In this document: piece after piece, positions 18,810 to 27,344 of the stretch
Position numbering within the stretch: position 1 is the stretch's first letter
Layout of the letters: the number at the start of each line of letters is the position of its first letter
NCBI RefSeq assembly: GCF_029525575.1
Contig: NZ_JAPDIA010000008.1
Span: 1,674,001-1,738,000, forward strand
Origin: Cohnella rhizosphaerae
GTDB lineage: Bacteria; Bacillota; Bacilli; Paenibacillales; Paenibacillaceae
Length of the DNA stretch: 64,000 bases
Direction of reading: 5' to 3'
The notes under the pieces: generated by a model
What the model saw: the letters and a program-made list of their open reading frames with translations, nothing else
Told to the model about the DNA's origin: nothing
The model's database searches: none
Translations under genes and position numbers: made by a program

Positions 18810-20156
18810 TTAGAAGCCCGGGAGCACCTTCGCTTTGCCGTCTTTCTGGTAGTTGTCGCTGAATTCCTTGATTGCCTTGTCGATGTTGCCGTCGAGGAAG
18901 AAGTTTTGCAGCGTCTTGGAGAAGTCGACGAAGGAAGGCGTCAGCCGGTTCTGGATATTGACCTTGGATTTGCCGTCGTCGATGTATTTCTTGACGTCCT
19001 CCTGAACCGGATACAGCTCGCTGGTCGCGCCCTTGAAGATCGGGATTCCCGGCTTGTTCGCGTAGAACAGGTCGACGTTTTCCGGCTGAAGCATGAACTT
19101 CACGAGCTCGATCGCTTCGGCCGCGTGCTTCGCCTTGTCAGGCACCATCAGCTGGTTCGGCGGCGTGATCATCGCCGTGCCGGTATCGGTCGCGGAAGGG
19201 AACGGGAAGTAGCCGACGCTCTTTGAGACGAAGTCCTTGCCGAACTTTTTCTCGAGCTGCGCGATGATGCCGTCGAGCATGAACGCCATCCCCACCTTGC
19301 CTTCGCCGAACTCGTTTTGCAGCTCGTCGTACGTGCCTGCCATGAAGTTGTCCTGATAGAGGCCGAGCTCTTTAAGCTCCTTTTGCTTCGCGAACAGATC
19401 CTTCAGCTCCGCGATGTCGGCCAGCTTCAATTCGTTCGAATTGAGCTTCGCCACGCCTTCGTCGCCGATCGCCGGATCGACCTGCGTCACCCAGCCCGTG
19501 AAGTAGAAGATTTGAGGCGGCCATGCATCCTTGACGCCCTCGTAGAACGGCGTCACGCCGGCCCCTTTGATCTTCTTCGCGATCTCGACCAGGTCCGCGT
19601 AGTTCTTCGGCGGGGTGACGCCGGCCTTCGCGAAGACGTCCTTGTTGTAGAACACGCCCATCATGCCCGTGGACCCGTAAGGCACGCCGTAAATTTTGTC
19701 GTCCTGCACCTGCGCCTGCTTGATGGAGTCGATGACGTTGTCCCACACGCCTGCCTCGTTCGACCATTCGTGCAGCGTCTCGTCCGCGCGCAGCTTCACG
19801 TACTGCTTCGTCCCCGGCTGCATGAGGAACAGATCCGGGAAGTCTTGCGTGGAAAACCGCGTCTTGATCAGATTGTCGTAGTCGCCGCCCGGCAGCGCCT
19901 GCAGCTCGACGTTGTTGCCCGTCTTCTGCTGGTAGGCGTCGAAGATCTTCGTGAACGCCGTCGTGTCTTCCGTATTGGAGATCACAAAAGTCAGCGTGAC
20001 CGGGTCTTTGGCCGGCTTGGCGCCGGACGTGCCGCTTGCCGCCCCGGAGGCTGCGCCCCCCGCGTTATTGTTGTCGTTTTCGCCCCCGCAAGCGGCCAGC
20101 GCCGCCGCGCTTACTGCCAGAACCATGACCGATGCCAACGCTCTCGCTTTTTTCAT
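18810..20156 (-). CDS. Sugar ABC transporter solute-binding lipoprotein
   Basis: A 448-residue extracellular lipoprotein that captures sugar for the two permeases. The signal peptide MKKARALASVMVLAVSAA ends in a lipobox LAAC (Cys22), then comes a Gly/Ser/Ala/Asn-rich linker. The mature part is of the CUT1 binding-protein type (DAYQQKTGNNVELQAL, PDLFLMQPGT, IYGVPYGSTGMMGVFYNKDVFAKAG). Expressed downstream of the sensor kinase gene and before both permeases. Ligand unknown; operon content suggests a plant oligosaccharide. Confidence 0.92.
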   Translation of the reverse strand: MKKARALASVMVLAVSAAALAACGGENDNNNAGGAASGAASGTSGAKPAKDPVTLTFVISNTEDTTAFTKIFDAYQQKTGNNVELQALPGGDYDNLIKTRFSTQDFPDLFLMQPGTKQYVKLRADETLHEWSNEAGVWDNVIDSIKQAQVQDDKIYGVPYGSTGMMGVFYNKDVFAKAGVTPPKNYADLVEIAKKIKGAGVTPFYEGVKDAWPPQIFYFTGWVTQVDPAIGDEGVAKLNSNELKLADIAELKDLFAKQKELKELGLYQDNFMAGTYDELQNEFGEGKVGMAFMLDGIIAQLEKKFGKDFVSKSVGYFPFPSATDTGTAMITPPNQLMVPDKAKHAAEAIELVKFMLQPENVDLFYANKPGIPIFKGATSELYPVQEDVKKYIDDGKSKVNIQNRLTPSFVDFSKTLQNFFLDGNIDKAIKEFSDNYQKDGKAKVLPGF

Positions 20157-20174
20157 TCGAGCAACCCCTTCATC

Positions 20175-20225
20175 TCGTAATCGCTTACAACTTGATTATA
20201 GGGAAGCGCTTTCCTGGCTCCCATT
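20175..20225 (-). promoter_or_regulatory. Candidate promoter and cre-like sites before binding-protein gene
   Basis: Read on the minus strand: GGAAAGCGCTTCCC, then TATAAT, then TTGTAAGCGATTACGA. The last is close to the CcpA cre consensus (WTGNAANCGNWNNCW), and its position just downstream of the -10 would let CcpA block transcription. No good -35 was seen. This suggests the transporter has its own promoter, under catabolite control. Confidence 0.45.
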
Positions 20226-20240
20226 CATGAAATCGACCGT

Positions 20241-22100
20241 TTATGTTGAATATTCCGACCTTGACGTCGGAAGGGCGGAAGCGCTGTCATCCGGCAGCAC
20301 GAGCGTGATGCGGGTGCCGACGCCCTTCCGGCTGTCGATTCGAAAAGACATGCGCTCTCCGAAGCGGATCGCGTAGCGCGTATAGACGTTGCGCACGCCG
20401 ATGCCGCCTTCGGCGGCCGAATCGGGCCACTGCTCGCGGTGCAGCTGCCAGTTCAGCTTCTCCCTGAGTTCCTCGAGGCGCGCCTCGGAGATGCCGACCC
20501 CGTCGTCCGACACGGCCAGATGAACGCCGTCGGGCTCGCGATTGGCGGCGATCCGGATCGTTCCCTTCCCGCGCTTGCGCTCGATGCCGTGGAAGACGGC
20601 GTTCTCGACGAGCGGCTGCAGCGTCATCTTGAGCAAGGGAAATCCGTAAAGCGACGCTTCGATGTCCTGCTCGTAGACGATTTTATCGTCGAAGCGGATG
20701 CCTTGAATTTTCATATAGGCGTCGATCTGCTCCAGCTCCTCCTGAAGCGTGACGATCTCGTCGCGATTCCTCGTATTGTAGCGGAACATGTCCGCGAGCG
20801 CCTGCGCGACCTCGCCGATCTCGCCGACCTTGTAGTAGTCCGCCATGGCGCGAATGCTGTCGAGCGTATTGTACAGAAAATGGGGATTAATCTGCGAGTA
20901 GAGCATCTTGAGCTCCACCTCCTGCAGCTTGATCTGGTTGACGTACTTCGTCTCGATCAGCGTCTGCAGCTCGTCCTGCATGGCGTTGAAGTTCGCGGCG
21001 ATGCGCCCGATCTCGTTGTTCGGTCCGACCGCTACCCGCTCGGAGAAGTCTCCGCGCTTCAGCCGGTTGACCGTCTTGTACAAATTGAGGATCGGCTTCG
21101 TGATGACTCTGCCGAAAAGGACGGACAACAGGAAGGTGAACGCGAACGCGACCAGGGCGGTATAGAGAACGGTCGTCTTGATGCGGTCGAGCGGTCCGAA
21201 AATTTCGCTTCTCGGCATGACGAGCACGATCTTCCAGTTCGTATAGGTCGACCGGGTATAGGAAGCGAGCATGTCGCCGTTGTCGCTCTTGAACCAGAAC
21301 TTGCCCTTCGAACCGGTCGCACGCTCCACGAGCTCGGTTTCCGGCGCAGGACCGGGCAAATTGCCGGAGGTATAAACAGTTTTGTCGTTCTGATCGAAAA
21401 CGACGATTCGGCTGCCGGCCGACAGGTCGTCGTTCTGTCCGATCGTCCGGAACAGCTCGTCGTTGTATTCGACCCGGACGACGATAAACCGCTCGGGATT
21501 GGAAAAGTCCCGGATCAGAATGGATGACGCATACGAGGCATTGTCCGCAGCCGCGCCGACGTCGCCTTCGCCGTGGCCCATGAAGTATACGCCGCCGTCG
21601 GCGGCGATCGTGCGCAGGAACCAGTCCGCATTGCGGATTTTCGCTTCGGACGGCGGCTTGAAGTCGTCGGAGGCGCCGATCAGCTCGCCGGTGCTGTAAT
21701 AGATCTGAAATCGGCTGAAGCCGCGGATCGGCGTCGCGTTGAAGCTTTTGAGGTACAGGTTAACGAGATTCTGGCGAAACATAAACTTCCGCTGTTCGCT
21801 CATCTCGGCGTAAGCGTTGATGCCGTCGATGTATTGTTGATCGTAATAGGGGGCAAGCAGCAAGTTGCGTTTGCTGTGAAAGTCGTTATCCATGTTGTTC
21901 TCGATTTGTCCCACGATCTGGGAACCCGCGGACTCGATCCGATCGGCCATCGTCTGGTAGGAAATATAAAATGAAGCCGTGCCGACGAGCGCGATGCACA
22001 AAAGTATGACGATAAAATAACTAAAGAGCAGGGTCGTGCGGATCTGGGAGAACCAGGCGCGAACCCTCCCGATGATCCATCGAACGGCGTTCGTTCCCAT
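20241..22100 (-). CDS. Membrane sensor histidine kinase (YesM-like)
   Basis: A 619-residue kinase. A first membrane helix (about 20-42) is followed by an extracellular sensor domain of roughly 250 residues, a second helix (TALVAFAFTFLLSVLFG), a HAMP domain (ITKPILNLYKTVNRLKRGDFSERV), the His_kinase box INPHFLYNTLDSIRAMA, and a HATPase domain with LVENAVFHGIE and SDDGVGIS. It senses an extracellular sugar or the loaded binding protein and phosphorylates the AraC-type regulator at 15327-16931. MGTNAVRW at 22100 is chosen as start because GAGGGAGAAG precedes it; a GTG 30 bp upstream is an alternative. Confidence 0.9.
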   Translation of the reverse strand: MGTNAVRWIIGRVRAWFSQIRTTLLFSYFIVILLCIALVGTASFYISYQTMADRIESAGSQIVGQIENNMDNDFHSKRNLLLAPYYDQQYIDGINAYAEMSEQRKFMFRQNLVNLYLKSFNATPIRGFSRFQIYYSTGELIGASDDFKPPSEAKIRNADWFLRTIAADGGVYFMGHGEGDVGAAADNASYASSILIRDFSNPERFIVVRVEYNDELFRTIGQNDDLSAGSRIVVFDQNDKTVYTSGNLPGPAPETELVERATGSKGKFWFKSDNGDMLASYTRSTYTNWKIVLVMPRSEIFGPLDRIKTTVLYTALVAFAFTFLLSVLFGRVITKPILNLYKTVNRLKRGDFSERVAVGPNNEIGRIAANFNAMQDELQTLIETKYVNQIKLQEVELKMLYSQINPHFLYNTLDSIRAMADYYKVGEIGEVAQALADMFRYNTRNRDEIVTLQEELEQIDAYMKIQGIRFDDKIVYEQDIEASLYGFPLLKMTLQPLVENAVFHGIERKRGKGTIRIAANREPDGVHLAVSDDGVGISEARLEELREKLNWQLHREQWPDSAAEGGIGVRNVYTRYAIRFGERMSFRIDSRKGVGTRITLVLPDDSASALPTSRSEYST

Positions 22101-22221
22101 AAAATCTTCTCCCTCTCCCCCGAACTCCACTGCTCTCGCATGTCTTCTCTTTATACCATTCCCCGCGACTGCCCTTCAAGCGAATCGAACGCAGGGAACG
22201 ATTGGCATCGCCTTAATCGCC

Positions 22222-24873
22222 TTAATCGCCTTGATCGCCCAATCGGCTCTCGAACGCGTAAACGCCCGATCCGAGCTCGAAGCTCGTCTTGCCCGCCTCG
22301 GCCGGGCGGCCGTCCGCGACGATGCTGCTGCCGGGCACATGGACGACTGCCGACGCGTTCGCCGGCACCGCGACCCGGAGCGTGAAGACGCCTTCGCCGT
22401 TAAGCGTCCACGACGATTCGTATGTGCCGCACAACGAAGCGTAGGATGCCTCCACTTCCGTGATGCCGCCGCCCGGGCGGGGCCGTATGATCGCGCGTTT
22501 GAAGCCGGGGGCCGAAGGGTCGGCTTCGATGCCGCCCATATAGCGATACATCCACTCGCCGACCGAGCCGAGCGAGTAATGATTAAAGGAGTTCATCGAC
22601 GGCGTCTGGAAGCCTTTGTGCTCGGTCCAGCCGTCCCAGCGCTCCCAGATCGTCGTCGCGCCGTGCTTGATCGAGTACATCCAGGATGGGAACTCCTCCT
22701 GCGTCAGCAGGCCGTACGCGACGTCCAGCCGCCCGTTGTCCGTCAGCGCGGGCAGCAGGTAGCCGACGCCGAGGAATCCGGTGGACAAACGGCCGCCGCG
22801 GGATGCGATATTTTCGGCGAGATGTCCGATCGCCAGCTCCCGCAGCCGCTCCGTCAGCAGGTCGAACTGCAGGGCGAGCACATAAACCGTCTGCGTTTCT
22901 CCGCGGATGCGGCCGTCCTCCGAGACGAACGCCCGGACGAATGCATCCCCGATGCTCCGATGCAGGCTCGCGTAAGTCTCCTCGTCGCCGCGTTTGCCGA
23001 GCGCGCCGGCGATCCGGCTCAGCAGCTTGGCGCTGTAAGCGAAGTAGGCGGTCGCCAGCACCTCGTTCGGCGTATCCGCGTCGATCGACAGCCAGTCGCC
23101 GTAGTTCGCGTAGTCGGGACGGATCAGCTCATTGCTGTTGGCGCGCAAGTATTCGACCCAACGGACCATTGCGCCATAGTGCGTCTCCAATATGCGCGTG
23201 TCCCCGTACATCAAGTACAGCGTCCACGGAATGACGACGCCCGCGTCGCCCCAGCCCGCATTGTCCGGCGCGAACCAGTTCAGCCGCGTATTCCACATCT
23301 TGTGCCTGATCCAACCCGCGTCCGGCGCCACGTCGGTGAACGCGCCGGACGGCTGCTGGCAGTCGATCATATCCCACATGAACTTCGTAAAAAACCGGGA
23401 AACGTCCATATTGTACGAGGCCGTCCGCGCGAATATCTGGGCGTCGCCGGTCCAGCCGAGCCGTTCGTCCCGCTGCGGGCAGTCTGTCGGCACCGAGAGG
23501 AAGTTGCCCCGCTGCCCCCAGGAGATGTTCGATATCAGCTGGTTGACCATCGCATCGGACGTCCGCAGGCTTCCCGACTTGGGCGTATCCGAATGTACGA
23601 CTTTGCCGACGATCGTATCCAGTCCGGGCTCGCCCGGATAGCCGATCAGCTCCACGTAGCGAAAGCCGTGGAACGTAAAGTGCGGCTCGTACCGCTCTTC
23701 GCCTTCGCCCTTCAAAATGTAATGCTCCTGCTGAACGGCGACGCGCAAATTGTCCAAATAAAGCGAGCCGTCCGGGTTCAGCATCTCGGCATGGCTCAGG
23801 GTCACTTTGGTCCCGCGCGCCCCGCTTACGCGAAGCTCCGTCCATCCGACCATATTCTGCCCCATATCGTAGATATAAGTGCCTCGCTCCGTCTGGCGAA
23901 TCGAGAGCGGCTTCAACTGCTGGGTCACGCGGACCGGAGGCTCGATCGACGCGGTCAACAGGCCGTTATAACCCGCGCGAACGTCGGGCCGATCCCAGCC
24001 CGAATCGTCATAACCTGGTTGATCCCAGCCCGTCAGCTCCAGCCGGGCGTCGTAGGTCTCGCCCTTGATCATGTCGGAGTAGACGATCGGTCCTGTGGCC
24101 GTTCGCCAGCCGGCATCGGTCTCGACGGATTCGCGGTTGCCGTCCGCGTATTCGATATTCATCTGAAGAAGGAAAAAAGGGCGTTCGCCGTACACGTGAT
24201 TGCCGAGAAAACCGACGGTTCCCGCATACCAGCCGTCGCCGAGAACGGCACCGACGACATTGTCGCCATCATGGAGCCACGGGGTCACGTCATAGGCTTG
24301 CGTCTGCACGCGCTTGTCGTAATCGGTAAAGCCGGGGGCGAACCAGTCGCCGATCCGCCGGCCGTTAAGATGGAGCTCGTACAGGCCGAGCGCGGTGGCG
24401 TAGACCGTCGCGCGTCGAACTTTGCCGCTCGTCCGGAATGGCTTGCGAACGTAAGGCGACGGTTGGAGCTCTACGTTGGGCTGCGCCTTGGCGCCGATCC
24501 AGGATCCTTTCCATTCGTCGCGACGAAGCAGGCCCATCGTCCAGAAGTAGGCATCGCTCCAGTCCGAGGCGACGGCGTCTCGATTCCATGACCGGACCTT
24601 CCAAAAATATTGTCCTTCCGATTGGAGCGGCTTTCCTTCGTAAACGATGTGCGTCGTCCGGTCGGAAGCGACCTCGCCGCTGTCCCACATATCCCCCGCA
24701 TCGTCAGCAAGCGCTTCCAGCGACGAGGCGACCAGGATGCGATAAGCCGATTGCGATGCGCTTCTTTCGTCCGATCGCAGCTTCCAGAAAAAGCGGGGCG
24801 CCTTCTCGTCCAGGCCGAGCGGATTGCGCATATACTCCGTTCTACCGTCGATCGCTTGCCAGTTCATTCCCAT
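22222..24873 (-). CDS. GH78 alpha-L-rhamnosidase
   Basis: An 883-residue enzyme that releases terminal alpha-L-rhamnose. N-terminal beta-sandwich domains (VASSLEALADDAGDMWDSG, YFWKVRSWNRD) precede LGDGWYAGTVGF and the (alpha/alpha)6 barrel with PTDCPQRDERLGWTGDAQIF, carrying the conserved acidic residues, and ATTIWERWDGW with the late Glu. Length and order match GH78. No signal peptide, so it acts inside the cell. Two ATGs six bases apart (24873, 24867) share the GGGGGA site. The 3' end carries a 9-bp repeat (GGCGATTAA type) that places two in-frame TAA codons in tandem. First gene of the long minus-strand operon, divergent from a LacI gene. Confidence 0.9.
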   Translation of the reverse strand: MGMNWQAIDGRTEYMRNPLGLDEKAPRFFWKLRSDERSASQSAYRILVASSLEALADDAGDMWDSGEVASDRTTHIVYEGKPLQSEGQYFWKVRSWNRDAVASDWSDAYFWTMGLLRRDEWKGSWIGAKAQPNVELQPSPYVRKPFRTSGKVRRATVYATALGLYELHLNGRRIGDWFAPGFTDYDKRVQTQAYDVTPWLHDGDNVVGAVLGDGWYAGTVGFLGNHVYGERPFFLLQMNIEYADGNRESVETDAGWRTATGPIVYSDMIKGETYDARLELTGWDQPGYDDSGWDRPDVRAGYNGLLTASIEPPVRVTQQLKPLSIRQTERGTYIYDMGQNMVGWTELRVSGARGTKVTLSHAEMLNPDGSLYLDNLRVAVQQEHYILKGEGEERYEPHFTFHGFRYVELIGYPGEPGLDTIVGKVVHSDTPKSGSLRTSDAMVNQLISNISWGQRGNFLSVPTDCPQRDERLGWTGDAQIFARTASYNMDVSRFFTKFMWDMIDCQQPSGAFTDVAPDAGWIRHKMWNTRLNWFAPDNAGWGDAGVVIPWTLYLMYGDTRILETHYGAMVRWVEYLRANSNELIRPDYANYGDWLSIDADTPNEVLATAYFAYSAKLLSRIAGALGKRGDEETYASLHRSIGDAFVRAFVSEDGRIRGETQTVYVLALQFDLLTERLRELAIGHLAENIASRGGRLSTGFLGVGYLLPALTDNGRLDVAYGLLTQEEFPSWMYSIKHGATTIWERWDGWTEHKGFQTPSMNSFNHYSLGSVGEWMYRYMGGIEADPSAPGFKRAIIRPRPGGGITEVEASYASLCGTYESSWTLNGEGVFTLRVAVPANASAVVHVPGSSIVADGRPAEAGKTSFELGSGVYAFESRLGDQGD

Positions 24874-24889
24874 TCCCCCAACGCTTAAG

Positions 24890-25117
24890 TTTAGTTTAGA
24901 TTGTTAAGTTAATTTCAATTTTTTTTAAGTTGATTTTTTAGTTCGCTTGCTTATAATTCATCCTACCACCAACGATTTCGAGCGTCAATACGCATTAAAA
25001 ACACATTTTCGCCGCCCATCGACTAAACAAAACTAAACTTAACAAATTACCATACAAACAACTTGCCACTTACTCGAGCGCGTAATAAACTTAACTAAAC
25101 TACATTTCGGGGGAGTC
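24890..25117. promoter_or_regulatory. Divergent control region with repeated AAACTTAACTAAAC-type sites
   Basis: The gap between the rhamnosidase and LacI genes holds at least three related AT-rich blocks: CTTAAGTTTAGTTTAG near 24886-24901 (with GTTAAGTTAA just after), ACTAAACTTAACAAATT near 25030-25046, and AAACTTAACTAAACT near 25088-25102. They share the core AACTTAA/TTAAGTT joined to AAACTA/TAGTTT, in both orientations. They are good candidates for operators of the adjacent LacI-family regulator. Confidence 0.5.
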
Positions 25118-26192
25118 ATGTTCGTGAGAATGGAGGATATCGCGAGGCTGGCGGGCGTTTCCAAAGCCGCCGTCTCTCTAGCGTTTAGCGGCAAGCCGGG
25201 CATCGGGGAAGAGACGCGAACGCGCATTTTAAACGTCGCCCAAAAAGCCGGCTATAAGCCGCGAAAGAGCGTTCCCGCGCAGGAAGCCGGAACGAGCGCG
25301 CAGTCGGCTGCCGACGCCGCGCCCGCATTGCTGTTTCTAGTCATCGCGAACGCCGGCATCGTCAGCGCCCAGTACGACCGTCAGCCCTTTTTTTCGCGAG
25401 CTCATTCATTTTCTCGAGCAAGGGTCGCGCGCCGGCGGCTTTTCGCTGCTCATCTCGGCCATCGACATGGCGCGCTTCGAAGAAGACCTCGGGGCCATTG
25501 CGAATGCGCATGCCGAACGCGGCGTTATTTTGCTTGGCACCAATCTGGACAAAGAAACGTTAATCCGCATCGCGGAGCGGCTGCCCAGGCTGATCGTGCT
25601 GGATACTTGCTTCGAGACGCTGCCCGTACCGTTCGTATCTACGAATAACGTACTGGGGGGATACCAGGCGGGGACGCGGCTGTGCCGGACGGGCCACCGG
25701 ACGATCGGCTATGCGGCGTCTGACGTTCGCATCCCTAACTTCGACGCCCGCCGGAGGGGCTTCGACGATGCGATGCGGGAATGGTCGATCGCGGTCTCGC
25801 CCGAACATGAATTTTCCGTCGACCCGATGGTGCCTGCGGCGCAAGCCTCTTTTCAGAACAAAATCGCAAAACTGCGTACCGACGGGAAGCCGCTGCCGAC
25901 GGCCATATTCTGCGAGAGCGATTATATCGCGATCGGCGTGATGAAGTCGCTGGCGGAGCTGGGCATCCGGGTTCCCGAAGATATATCCGTCGTCGGCTTC
26001 GACGATATCGCCGAAGCGGTCATCGTATCGCCCGAGCTGACGACCGTTCGCGTAGACAAAGAAAAGATGGTCCGCAGCGCCGTCCGGCTAGCGACCTCGC
26101 TTGGCGATTCGCCGTTCGAAGGCGGCATGAATATCTCCGTCGCTACCGCCTTGATCGCGCGCAGATCGAGCGCCGCGCCGCCTTCTGCCTAA
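25118..26192 (+). CDS. LacI family transcriptional regulator, one frameshift
   Basis: DNA-binding sugar-responsive regulator. The helix-turn-helix is MEDIARLAGVSKAAVSLAFSGKPGI; the ligand domain includes RLIVLDTCFETLPVPFVSTNN, GHRTIGYAA, AIFCESDYIAIGVMKSLAELGIRVPEDISVVGFDD and SPELTTVRVD. It is split at a T7 run (25388-25394); one base fewer reads DRQPFFRELIHFLEQ and gives about 357 residues. The ATG at 25118 is only two bases from GGGGGAG; a GTG at 25124 has the ideal eight-base spacing and may be the true start. Divergent from the rhamnosidase operon, which it probably represses together with itself. Confidence 0.88.
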
Positions 26193-26225
26193 CCGCCTTA
26201 AGTTCGAACGTGCCCGCATGATGCT

Positions 26226-27200
26226 TCAATCTATCGCAGCGGCTCCGGCCCATGGGACGGCCGACTTGCGCATCGCCCTGATATCTTGAAGCGGCGGCAG
26301 GCCGAACAGCCTGCGATATTCCCGATTGAACTGCGACGGACTCTCGTAGCCGACGGCCAGCGCGGCCGTCGTCGCGCCCACCGGCCCGCTCAGCATCAGG
26401 CGCCGCGCCTCTTGAAGGCGAAGCTGCTTCTGATATTGCAGCGGGCCGATCGTCGTGATCGCCTTGAACTTGTGATGCAGTCCGGAGACGCTCATGTTGC
26501 ACGATTTGGCGAGCTCCTCGACGGTGAACGAGCGCGCGTAGTTTTCCTTGATCCACTGAATCGCCATGCCGACGCCGTCCGCCCGTTGATCGAACAGCAC
26601 CTTTTGAAAAAACAGATGGCCGTTTTCGCTCGACAGCAAATGAAAAATCATTTCCCGCTTGAGCAGCTCGGACAGAAAACGAGCTTCGTTCGGCTTGTCG
26701 AGCAGCTTCAGCAGCCGCGAAAAGATGTCCAGCAGCTCCGCATCCGACTTCCCGACAAAAGCGCCCTTGCTCAAGCCTTTCTCCCTGGCTTCCGCTTCGA
26801 TCCCCGCCTCCATCACCACGGAAGCAATCTCCTGCGTCGTAAAGTCGATGCGCAGCCCGATATACGGCGAGCGCTCCGTCGCCCCCACGACTTGCGCGGA
26901 GGCCGGGATGTCGATCAGCGACGCCAGATAATCGCCCGCTCCGTAACGGTACACCTCCTGTCCCAGATACAGCGTCTTCGCGCCTTGAAGGATCAGACAA
27001 AAAGAAGGCGTCAAAACGCCCGGGATGCACTCCGTTTCCCGGGTGCGCTTCACGATGGAGAAGTACGGCACGACGGTCGACGTACGGCCTTCTGCCAACG
27101 AAAATCGGTCGGTTAAGGCCAGAAGCTGGTCCAACGCCTTCTTATGAATGGACAACGGCTTGTCGTGCGTTCCGCCAGCATCCGATCCCGACTGTCGCAT
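26226..27200 (-). CDS. AraC family regulator (AraC_N type)
   Basis: A 324-residue regulator. The N-terminal half is the AraC_N cupin-like domain (PSFCLILQGAKTLYLGQEVYRYGAGDYLASLIDIPASAQV). The C-terminal helix-turn-helix pair reads VEELAKSCNMSVSGLHHKFKAITTIGPLQYQKQLRLQEARRLM and ALAVGYESPSQFNREYRRLFG. AAGGAGG nine bases before the ATG at 27200 decides the start over one 27 bp upstream. It is divergent from the drug-type MFS exporter at 27345 and is its likely regulator, a common arrangement. Confidence 0.88.
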   Translation of the reverse strand: MRQSGSDAGGTHDKPLSIHKKALDQLLALTDRFSLAEGRTSTVVPYFSIVKRTRETECIPGVLTPSFCLILQGAKTLYLGQEVYRYGAGDYLASLIDIPASAQVVGATERSPYIGLRIDFTTQEIASVVMEAGIEAEAREKGLSKGAFVGKSDAELLDIFSRLLKLLDKPNEARFLSELLKREMIFHLLSSENGHLFFQKVLFDQRADGVGMAIQWIKENYARSFTVEELAKSCNMSVSGLHHKFKAITTIGPLQYQKQLRLQEARRLMLSGPVGATTAALAVGYESPSQFNREYRRLFGLPPLQDIRAMRKSAVPWAGAAAID

Positions 27201-27344
27201 ATCGCTCAACCTCCTTCGCGCTTTCACCTATCATATTGCAGCTTTAGGCAATTTTCAAGCAGGAAAGGTCTACTTCCCGCCGCCGATTCGATTCATAATA
27301 CGGATCAGAGCCACACATTCTATCGGGGAAAGGAACTTGACTGC

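Noticed and set aside
22036..24591. 851-codon plus-strand frame opposite the rhamnosidase
   Set aside because: Same reason: an antisense shadow of a GH78 gene with conserved active-site motifs.
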